Of a stretch of DNA of 14,291 bases, positions 6,543 through 12,223 are shown piece by piece. The position numbers were made by a program, and so were the translations under genes. Source of the DNA: Bacteroidia bacterium (lineage in GTDB: Bacteria; Planctomycetota; Phycisphaerae; Phycisphaerales; SM1A02); assembly GCA_030054235.1 (NCBI GenBank), contig JASGCG010000012.1:1-14291 (forward strand), given 5' to 3'. The stretch's first letter is position 1, and each line of letters starts with the position of its first letter. The notes under the pieces were generated by a model. The model was not told where the DNA came from. It saw only the letters and a program-made list of their open reading frames with translations, and made no database searches.

Positions 6543-7994
6543 ATGCGCGCCATGACCACGTCGACCTTTGGCCTGCGCCCGCGTCCGGGTTCGGTTCGTT
6601 CCGCCATGGCCGCTTGGGTGACGATCCTCGCGGGATGCGCCTGGATGCTGACGGGCGGCTTCGGATGGTTGGAGCCCGATGCCGACGACGCATCGGTGCC
6701 GGCTGCGCCGACCATGGTCAGCCCGCAGGCTGACGCGGCCATCCAGATGGTGGTGGCGATGAAGTCTTGGGCAGGCGCGGAAGCGATGGGGGCGGGGTTG
6801 TCGTCGCTCGATCCGCTCAAGACACAAGGCACGCTTGAGCGGCTTGCCTTCGCGATCGCAGCGCGTTGGATGGGTGATGACGCGGCGGCGAGCGACATGA
6901 TGCACGCGCTCGAGGCCGAGCTGCCGCAGGATGCCTTGGTGCAGCAGGTCAAGGCCTGCTTGGCACAGGCTGCGACGATGGGGTCGCCCGATTCGGGAGC
7001 GTCGAGTTCGATGCCCGAGGGCCGCAACGCGGCACGTGCTCTGCCCGAGGGCGTGACCCGCGACTCGCTTGCGTCCTTGGGTGCATCGGCATCGCTGCTC
7101 GAATCCATGGCGACCGGCGATGCCGCGCTCGGGGCGCAGGTTGCCGAGCGCGCCACGCGCATCGCGATCTCGGTCGTCGGGTTCTTCGGCATCGCCTTCG
7201 TGGCGCTGGCCGTCGGTCTGGTCACGCTCGTCATCCTGTCGGTGAAGGCCTCGAGCGGAGCGCCGATGTCACGGCTTGCACCGACGCTCTTGGGCCATCA
7301 GGGCATCCACATCGAACTGTTCGCGGCGTGGGTCGTCTACGAAGTCGTGCTTGGCGTGGTCGCTTCGCGCGCGGACCTCGGCAGTCTCGGCACGATCGGC
7401 GTGATCACCTTCCAGGCGCTCGGGCTGTTGGCACTGGCGTGGCCGATCATGCGGGGGATGCGGTGGAACGAGCTTCGACGGGAGCTCGGACTGACCATGG
7501 GTGCTGGCCTCGTGCGCGAGGCCGCATGGGGCGTGCTCGCGTGGTGCATGGCCGTGCCGATGGTGCTGGTGGGGTTGGTGCTCTCGCTGCTTCTGGGTTG
7601 GCTGTTCGGCGGATCGCTCTCAGACGCCAGTCACCCTTTGCAAGAGGGCCTGCGGTCGAGTTCGGCCGGCGGCATCGTCATCTGGTACCTCGTCGCGGCG
7701 GTCGTGGCGCCCGTCCTCGAGGAGATCCTCTTCCGAGGTGGGCTCTATCGCGGCTTGCGTGGCGCGACCGGCTCCATGCCGCTCTTGGCGAGCATGGTTG
7801 TGTCGGCGCTGCTCAGCAGCCTGGTCTTCGCGGCGATCCATCCGCAGGGGGTCCTGTTCGTGCCGATCCTGGGTGCCTTGGCCATGAGCTTTTGCCTGGT
7901 CAGGGAACTGCGCGGCAGCCTGGTGGCGCCGATGGTCGGGCACGCGCTGAACAATGGCCTGATCGTGACCCTGAACCTCATGCTGCTGAAGTGA
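6543..7994 (+). CDS. CPBP (Abi/Rce1-like) intramembrane metalloprotease
   Basis: A membrane protein of 483 residues with the three CPBP motifs: EEILFRGGLYRG (E393, E394, R398), FAAIH (F429, H433) and HALNN (H467, N471), expected to bind the catalytic metal within the membrane. A first hydrophobic segment (about 20-40) contains LAGC (29-32), a lipobox-like string; the hydrophobic stretch continues past it, so a membrane anchor is as likely as lipidation. Next comes a soluble region (about 45-195) rich in Ala/Asp/Glu with no domain I recognise, then a hydrophobic segment near 200 and the multi-spanning catalytic part. The substrate is unknown. The start is either the ATG at 6543 or that at 6552; I chose 6543 from the promoter spacing. 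Upstream codons are open but lie within or before the promoter. Confidence 0.85.
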   Translation: MRAMTTSTFGLRPRPGSVRSAMAAWVTILAGCAWMLTGGFGWLEPDADDASVPAAPTMVSPQADAAIQMVVAMKSWAGAEAMGAGLSSLDPLKTQGTLERLAFAIAARWMGDDAAASDMMHALEAELPQDALVQQVKACLAQAATMGSPDSGASSSMPEGRNAARALPEGVTRDSLASLGASASLLESMATGDAALGAQVAERATRIAISVVGFFGIAFVALAVGLVTLVILSVKASSGAPMSRLAPTLLGHQGIHIELFAAWVVYEVVLGVVASRADLGSLGTIGVITFQALGLLALAWPIMRGMRWNELRRELGLTMGAGLVREAAWGVLAWCMAVPMVLVGLVLSLLLGWLFGGSLSDASHPLQEGLRSSSAGGIVIWYLVAAVVAPVLEEILFRGGLYRGLRGATGSMPLLASMVVSALLSSLVFAAIHPQGVLFVPILGALAMSFCLVRELRGSLVAPMVGHALNNGLIVTLNLMLLK

Positions 7995-8051
7995 CCGCGT
8001 GAGGATCCGGTGAAGGTGCGGGCGAATCGCGCTTGCTTCGGTCACGTCCGG

Positions 8052-8057
8052 TAGCAT
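8052..8057 (+). promoter_or_regulatory. Possible -10 of the HNH gene
   Basis: TAGCAT matches 4 of 6 -10 positions and has the TANNNT form. A start 7 nt on would be at about 8064, so the mRNA would begin with the hairpin at 8063-8087. The nearest -35-like string (TTGCTT, 8033-8038) is only 13 nt away, shorter than normal. Weak call. Confidence 0.3.
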
Positions 8058-8062
8058 CCTTG

Positions 8063-8087
8063 TCCGAAGGCATGGATCGCCTTCGGA
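8063..8087 (+). promoter_or_regulatory. Perfect hairpin overlapping the HNH Shine-Dalgarno
   Basis: Arms TCCGAAGGC (8063-8071) and GCCTTCGGA (8079-8087) pair over 9 bp with a 7-nt loop. The ribosome-binding sequence GGAGG (8085-8089) shares its first three bases with the 3' arm, so folding would partly hide it. It may control translation of the HNH gene or be a dyad operator on DNA. Confidence 0.6.
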
Positions 8088-8098
8088 GGTGCGCGAGA

Positions 8099-8731
8099 AT
8101 GAGCTCTCAGGCTGGCGTCCTGGACACCAAGGTCCTCGTCCTCAATCGGCTGTACGCGGCCGTGCGCGTGATCGATGCGTATCGCGCCTTCACGCTCCTT
8201 GCCAAGGAAGCCGCCGAGGTCATCTCCGTCGAAGGTGGGTCCTGGGTCGGCTACTCCTTCGACAGTTGGGCGCAGGCCGCCGAGTACCAGCGCCAGTACG
8301 AGCATGAGGCCCATGACTGGGTCCACACCACGCGCATCGTGATCGCCGTGCCGAAGGTGATCCGGCTCCTGGGCTACGACCGCTTCCCCAAGGAGCAGGT
8401 CAAGCTCAATCGCCGGAACATCTACGCGCGCGATGGCAGCCGCTGCCAGTACTGCGGCAAGCACTTCAGCACGAAGGAACTCACGCTCGACCACGTCGTG
8501 CCGCGCGTGCAGGGCGGCGAGAACAGCTGGACCAACCTGGTGTGCGCGTGCGTGCGCTGCAACGCGCGCAAGGGTGGCCGAACGCCCCAGCAGGCGAGCA
8601 TGCGATTGGTCAAGGTGCCCGTGAAACCCAAGCGAAATCCCGCCATCGCGCTGCGGCTGGGAAGCCCGCGCTACCAGTCGTGGAAGGCGTTCCTCGACGA
8701 GGCGTACTGGACGGTCGAACTTTCGGAGTGA
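8099..8731 (+). CDS. HNH endonuclease
   Basis: A 210-residue HNH-type nuclease, probably metal-dependent and DNA-cleaving. The C-terminal half has a zinc-binding pair C116-x2-C119 (CQYC), the catalytic LDHVVP (D131, H132), TNLV, and a second pair in CVRCN (C151, C154, N155), the pattern of the HNH_5-type domain. The N-terminal half (VLVLNRLYAAVRVIDAYRAF) matches the fore-domain often seen in stand-alone bacterial HNH proteins of this length. The ATG at 8099 has GGAGG 9 nt upstream, and the family sequence starts there. An in-frame ATG earlier at 8033 is rejected since it precedes the likely promoter. Neighbours are not restriction or phage genes, so a housekeeping, repair or defence role is undecided. 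Confidence 0.88.
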   Translation: MSSQAGVLDTKVLVLNRLYAAVRVIDAYRAFTLLAKEAAEVISVEGGSWVGYSFDSWAQAAEYQRQYEHEAHDWVHTTRIVIAVPKVIRLLGYDRFPKEQVKLNRRNIYARDGSRCQYCGKHFSTKELTLDHVVPRVQGGENSWTNLVCACVRCNARKGGRTPQQASMRLVKVPVKPKRNPAIALRLGSPRYQSWKAFLDEAYWTVELSE

Positions 8732-8772
8732 AGTTCGCGCTGCGGTCAGGGCCCCGTACAGGGCGTGCGCCG

Positions 8773-9393
8773 TCAGCGGTCGAGGGTCAGCGCGGGAACA
8801 CCCGCCGGCATGAGTGATGCGACCAGGTCCGCATCGAGCACGCCGTGTCCCCACGCGCAGGGCTTGACGGACGGTTCGCCGTCCTGGTTGATGCACCGAG
8901 CGAGGTCATGCAGGATGATCGCGTCGGCGACGGGGCCGAGCGTGCCGATGATGCGTGCAAGATGATCCCCGGCGTGCTCGAGCATGCTCGCCGTGAGCAG
9001 GGAAGCCGGCGCAAGCGCCACGCCGACGCCCTGATGCTCGCGCAGGAGTCGAAGCGTCGAGTGCAGGTCGCTGACCAGGTGCAGTGCGTGCGGGACGATC
9101 ACGAGCCGCTGGCCGCGATCCTCGGCGCGAGTGCGCGCGGAGCCAAGCGCGCTTCGGCAGGTCTCGATGCCGGCGGGCATCCAGTTGCGCAGGTCGCCCT
9201 CGTCGGTTGAGCCCGAGAGGGAGCCCGTGAACGCGAGCACGCGCGGCGTTGGCTCGGGCCATGCACCCGGCTGAAGCAGGCTGCCCGGCAGCCATGCGCC
9301 CCACGGGGCGCCGTCCAAGGTGATGGTCCCCGCAGCCATGGCCGCGCACATGCCCGCGCGCATGCGGTCGGCCGTCAGGTTGGGCTGGATCAT
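8773..9393 (-). CDS. Hypothetical protein, weakly TIM-barrel isomerase-like
   Basis: A 206-residue protein I do not recognise securely. It has no signal peptide or membrane segment. The part with FTGSLSGSTDEGDLRNW, then QRLVIVPHALHLVSDLHSTL, VGVALAPASLLTASMLEH and VADAIILHDL recalls the strand-helix rhythm and late HxxD-type strand of sugar phosphate isomerase/epimerase (AP endonuclease 2-like) barrels, but at 206 residues it would be a shortened barrel, and metal ligands are not obvious. Its ATG overlaps the queD stop by 4 nt (ATGA), so it is the last gene of the rpsP operon and is translationally coupled to queD. A function related to QueD or pterin metabolism is possible from context only. 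Confidence 0.7.
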   Translation of the reverse strand: MIQPNLTADRMRAGMCAAMAAGTITLDGAPWGAWLPGSLLQPGAWPEPTPRVLAFTGSLSGSTDEGDLRNWMPAGIETCRSALGSARTRAEDRGQRLVIVPHALHLVSDLHSTLRLLREHQGVGVALAPASLLTASMLEHAGDHLARIIGTLGPVADAIILHDLARCINQDGEPSVKPCAWGHGVLDADLVASLMPAGVPALTLDR

Positions 9394-9758
9394 GCTGCCG
9401 GTCCGCGATACTCGCAGCGGCTGGTGCAGGTCTCGTGCACGATCACCTCGGCAAGCATGGGGAGGACGGGGTGCAGCCGATCCCAGACCCAGACCGCCAG
9501 CATCTCGCTGGTCGGGTTGGCCAGCCCGGGCAGGTCATTCAGCAGGCGATGGTCGAGCTCGTCATGCAGCGGAGCCACGGCGCGCTTGATGTCGCCGTAG
9601 TCCACGAGGTAGCCCCGCGCTGGGTCGAGCGGTCCTTCGACGACCACGTCGACCTTGAACGAGTGCCCGTGCATGCGGCGGCACTTGTGCCCCTCCGGAA
9701 AGGAGGGGAGGAAGTGCGCCGCCTCGAACGAGAACGACTTCGCGAGCCTGATCCGCAT
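9390..9758 (-). CDS. queD: 6-carboxy-tetrahydropterin synthase QueD
   Basis: Converts 7,8-dihydroneopterin triphosphate to 6-carboxy-5,6,7,8-tetrahydropterin, an early step of queuosine (7-deazaguanine) synthesis. The 122-residue protein has the zinc histidines H15 (FEAAHFLP), H30 and H32 (MHGHSF), the catalytic cysteine C26 in the QueD-type CxxxHGH, DYGDIK (53-58), LDHRLLND with D69-H70, PTSEMLAVW, and the substrate-anchoring Glu in VHETCTSRCEYRG (E109). The Cys to HGH spacing fits QueD rather than eukaryotic-type PTPS. It starts 9 nt after the rplS stop and overlaps the next gene by 4 nt. No other queuosine gene is present in the window. Confidence 0.93.
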   Translation of the reverse strand: MRIRLAKSFSFEAAHFLPSFPEGHKCRRMHGHSFKVDVVVEGPLDPARGYLVDYGDIKRAVAPLHDELDHRLLNDLPGLANPTSEMLAVWVWDRLHPVLPMLAEVIVHETCTSRCEYRGPAA

Positions 9759-9767
9759 GCCGCGGGA

Positions 9768-10145
9768 TCAGGCCTTCGCCTTCGAGCCTTCGCGGTCTTC
9801 GCGGAGGCGACGGCTCTTGCCCTGGCGGTCGCGGAGGTAGTAGAGCTTCGCGCGGCGCACTTCGGCGCGGCGGAGCACATCGACCTTCTCGACGCGGGGC
9901 GAGTTGAGCGGGAAGATGCGCTCGACGCCTTCGTTGGCGACGATGCGGCGCACCGTGATCATCTTGTTGATGCCACGGCCCTTCTGGGCGATGAGCACGC
10001 CCTGGAAGACCTGCACGCGCTCCTTGTCGCCTTCGATGATCTTGTAGTGCACGTCGAGGGTGTCGCCCACCCGGAGCTGGGGCACGGTGCCTTCGGGCTT
10101 GACCTGGCCGGCGACGACGTCTTCGAGGATCTTGCTGCGGTTCAT
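9768..10145 (-). CDS. rplS: 50S ribosomal protein bL19
   Basis: A 125-residue large-subunit protein at the 30S-50S interface. Recognised by LRVGDTLDVHYKIIEGDKERVQVF, GVLIAQKGRGINKMITVRRI, GVERIFPLNSPRVEKVDVLRR and VRRAKLYYLRDRQGK. This is ordinary family sequence with a basic C-terminal tail (SRRLREDREGSKAKA). It lies 38-39 nt after trmD, the usual neighbour, and is followed by queD. Confidence 0.97.
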   Translation of the reverse strand: MNRSKILEDVVAGQVKPEGTVPQLRVGDTLDVHYKIIEGDKERVQVFQGVLIAQKGRGINKMITVRRIVANEGVERIFPLNSPRVEKVDVLRRAEVRRAKLYYLRDRQGKSRRLREDREGSKAKA

Positions 10146-10184
10146 GAGAATCTCAACCTTGGGCGCATTGGCCCGGATGGCCGT

Positions 10185-10952
10185 TCAGCATGGGCACGGG
10201 GTGCACAGGCCGTTGTGGCGTGGCGACGTGGGCGCATGTCCCAGAGGTCGCGGTTCAAGGAGGTCGGGGCGACGCTCGCGCGTGCGCTCGACCTGCTGCC
10301 CGAGACGCCATGCAGCGATTGCGGCATGGTCACCATCGAGCAGCACGGGGGGAACGGAATGCCCGCGCCACTCGCGCGGACGGGTGTAGTGGGGGCAGTC
10401 CAGGAGCGGACGGCCCTGTGGATCGCGGAGCGAGAAGCTGTCCTGCGCCGCGCTGAGCTCGTGACCGAGCACGCCCGGCTGGAGGCGGGCGATCGCATCG
10501 ACGACGAGCATCGCGGGCAGTTCGCCACCGGAGACGACGAAGTCACCGATGCTCACTTCCTCGAGGTCGAGCGAATCGATCGCACGCTGGTCGATGCCTT
10601 CGTAGTGGCCGCACACGAGCATGACCCGGGGCGAGGATGCAAGATCCTCGACCAAGCGCTGCGTGAGCGGTTGGCCGCTGGGCGAGAGCAGGATGCGGCG
10701 CGCTGGGCGTGCATCCATCGCCTGGACGGCTTCGACGGCATCGGCCACGGGACCTGCCATGAGCACCATGCCGGGACCGCCGCCGAACGGGCGGTCGTCG
10801 ACCTTCTGGTGCTTGTTGTCCGCCCACGCACGGATGTCGTGCGTGTGGACCTCGACCGCCCCCGACGAGATCGCCCGCCCGGTCATGCTGGCGTGCAGCA
10901 CGGCGGGGAACATCTCGGTGAAGAGCGTGAGGATGTCCAGGCGGATGGCCAT
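10185..10952 (-). CDS. trmD: tRNA (guanine-N1-)-methyltransferase TrmD
   Basis: Methylates G37 of tRNAs next to the anticodon using S-adenosylmethionine, preventing frameshifts. The 255-residue protein has the SPOUT knot elements: FGGGPGMVLM, VCGHYEGIDQRAID, SIGDFVVSGGELPAML, ARLQPGVLG and the CPHYTRP substrate segment. The length is normal. The C-terminus ends with an atypical SPRHNGLCTPCPC tail. The ATG at 10952 starts MAIRLDILTLFTEMF, the expected N-terminus; no Shine-Dalgarno is evident. It sits 17 nt after rpsP with no rimM between them. Confidence 0.97.
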   Translation of the reverse strand: MAIRLDILTLFTEMFPAVLHASMTGRAISSGAVEVHTHDIRAWADNKHQKVDDRPFGGGPGMVLMAGPVADAVEAVQAMDARPARRILLSPSGQPLTQRLVEDLASSPRVMLVCGHYEGIDQRAIDSLDLEEVSIGDFVVSGGELPAMLVVDAIARLQPGVLGHELSAAQDSFSLRDPQGRPLLDCPHYTRPREWRGHSVPPVLLDGDHAAIAAWRLGQQVERTRERRPDLLEPRPLGHAPTSPRHNGLCTPCPC

Positions 10953-10969
10953 GGCGCGGCGTGGTCAGG

Positions 10970-11314
10970 TCACTTCTTCGCGGGAGCCGCGGCGGGCTTG
11001 AGCTTGGTGTGGCCGCGGGCGCGGGTGACCTCGTACTGCTTCGAGATCGGGCGCTTGCCCTTGCCGACGGTCGGCGTGATGCTTGCGCGCTTGAGCAGGT
11101 CGACCACGGTTTCCGAGGGCTGTGCGCCGACCGAGAGCCAGTGCACGATGCGATCGGCGTTCAGGTTCCACTGCTTGCCTTCGGGGCCGAGCGGATCGAA
11201 CCAACCCAGGGCCTCGATGACGGCACCGTCGCGCGGCGAGCGCTTGTCCATGGCGGACAGGCGATAGAACGGACGATGGATGCGACCCATCTTCTTCAGG
11301 CGAAGGACAACCAT
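10970..11314 (-). CDS. rpsP: 30S ribosomal protein bS16
   Basis: A 114-residue small-subunit assembly protein. Seen: LRLKKMGRIHRPFYRLSAMD, RDGAVIEALGWFDP, NADRIVHWLSVGAQPSETV and VVDLLKRA, followed by a Lys/Ala-rich tail. Its ATG is preceded by GGAG at 8 nt. It leads the minus-strand operon rpsP-trmD-rplS-queD-hypothetical. Confidence 0.97.
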   Translation of the reverse strand: MVVLRLKKMGRIHRPFYRLSAMDKRSPRDGAVIEALGWFDPLGPEGKQWNLNADRIVHWLSVGAQPSETVVDLLKRASITPTVGKGKRPISKQYEVTRARGHTKLKPAAAPAKK

Positions 11315-11340
11315 GTGATGACTCCGTGTTGCGCTTCCCT

Positions 11341-11365
11341 CGGGGCGCCCCGGGCCACAGTGGCC
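11341..11365 (-). promoter_or_regulatory. Two adjacent palindromes in the rpsP leader
   Basis: CGGGGCGCCCCG (11341-11352) is a perfect 12-bp palindrome and is directly followed by GGCCAC-A-GTGGCC (11353-11365), two 6-nt arms around one base. Both lie in the predicted 140-nt rpsP leader, about 25-50 nt before the ATG. They could be structured leader RNA or protein-binding dyads; GC richness makes chance palindromes more likely. Confidence 0.35.
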
Positions 11366-11462
11366 GAGGTCGCTGACCGGGCGAGCCGTGGAGCCCTGCG
11401 ACGTGTGGTCGCGATGGATGGGGCCGTGCGGCGCGCCTTTGGGACGCGGATGCGAGTCGAGC

Positions 11463-11490
11463 AGTGTACGGAACCGGCGACTCGCTGCAA
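11463..11490 (-). promoter_or_regulatory. Promoter of the rpsP-trmD-rplS-queD operon
   Basis: On the minus strand TTGCAG (11490-11485), a 16-nt spacer, then TACACT (11468-11463), each with 4 of 6 consensus matches. The predicted start near 11456 gives an untranslated leader of about 142 nt. It faces the site-2 protease gene; the two transcripts would be divergent from a 239-bp region. Confidence 0.55.
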
Positions 11491-11540
11491 GGGGCCAGCA
11501 TGGTGGGTCGCGCCGCGGCGCGTTATCGGGGCATCAGCGG

Positions 11541-11546
11541 TAGCCT
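11541..11546 (+). promoter_or_regulatory. -10 element of the site-2 protease gene, leaderless geometry
   Basis: TAGCCT (TANNNT form) ends 7 nt before the ATG at 11554, so transcription would begin at the start codon. No Shine-Dalgarno and no good -35 are visible. The pattern GGTAGCnT is shared with the site before the HNH gene. Confidence 0.4.
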
Positions 11547-11553
11547 GCGCCGC

Positions 11554-12213
11554 ATGAGCAGCGGTTGGTGGGTTCACCAGTGGTATCAGGACTACGGGGC
11601 GTGGATGGTGGCGGGCTACGCCCTCATCGTGATCTTCAGCATCACGCTCCATGAGCTGGCGCACGGCTGGGCCGCGATCTGGCAAGGTGACCGCACGCCC
11701 ATCGAGCGTGGCCACATGACGTGGAACCCGCTGGTGCACATGGGGTGGGCCTCGTTGCTGATGTTCGCGGTCGTGGGCATCGCGTGGGGGTTGATGCCGG
11801 TCGATCCGTCACGCATGCGGCACGGTCGTCGCAGCATGGGCTGGGTCGCGTTCGCGGGCCCGATGATGAACGTGGCGATCGCGTTCGTCGCGCTCACCGT
11901 GCTTGCGGTCGCCTCCGCGAAAAGCCTGGCCATCGGCGAGCGGGCCACGCTGCTGCTGTGGCTGGCTGGTTACATCAACCTGGCGCTCGCGATCCTGAAC
12001 CTGCTGCCCGTGCCTCCGCTTGATGGTTCGCGCATTGCCGCGGGCGTCTCGATCAAGGCGTACTCGTTCTTCAACCGGCCCGAGGTCGCGGGTGCGTCGG
12101 TGTTCGTGCTGCTGGCGATCGTCTTCCTGGGAGCGGGCGATCTCATCTTCGACGCAGCGCTCGCCGGCGCGAAGTGGTACCTGACCGTCGCCGAACGGTT
12201 CCTGAACAGCTGA
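11554..12213 (+). CDS. Site-2 protease family (M50) intramembrane metalloprotease
   Basis: A 219-residue membrane zinc protease. A first transmembrane segment (about 17-32) runs into HELAHGW with H33, E34 and H37 as the HExxH site; the third ligand is D157 in LLPVPPLDGSRI. Between them are the family segments NPLVHMGWASL (58-68), a hydrophobic stretch 68-81, and GPMMNVAIAF. It is of the compact class without a PDZ domain, so it is not the RseP/RIP type that processes large sigma regulators by PDZ recognition. The start at 11554 (MSSGWWVHQW) was chosen for the short cytoplasmic lead and promoter spacing; in-frame starts upstream at 11464 and 11500 would run through the rpsP promoter region. 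It converges with the amidohydrolase, 10 nt apart. Substrate unknown. Confidence 0.9.
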   Translation: MSSGWWVHQWYQDYGAWMVAGYALIVIFSITLHELAHGWAAIWQGDRTPIERGHMTWNPLVHMGWASLLMFAVVGIAWGLMPVDPSRMRHGRRSMGWVAFAGPMMNVAIAFVALTVLAVASAKSLAIGERATLLLWLAGYINLALAILNLLPVPPLDGSRIAAGVSIKAYSFFNRPEVAGASVFVLLAIVFLGAGDLIFDAALAGAKWYLTVAERFLNS

Positions 12214-12223
12214 CGCGCGATGG

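Noticed and set aside
7991..8045. Inverted repeat GTGACCG (7991-7997)/CGGTCAC (8039-8045) after the CPBP gene
   Set aside because: Seven-base arms 41 nt apart, including the stop codon, are too weak for a terminator; likely chance.
8033..8098. N-terminal extension of the HNH protein from ATG at 8033
   Set aside because: It would translate through the probable -10 and the hairpin; the ATG at 8099 has GGAGG at 9 nt and the family start.
8732..8772. Terminator between the convergent HNH and queD-linked genes
   Set aside because: Only a 4-bp GCCC/GGGC pairing without a T tract; no credible terminator.
9435..11267. A 610-codon open frame on the plus strand
   Set aside because: It is antisense to queD, rplS, trmD and rpsP, all unmistakable genes; long antisense frames are expected at this GC content.
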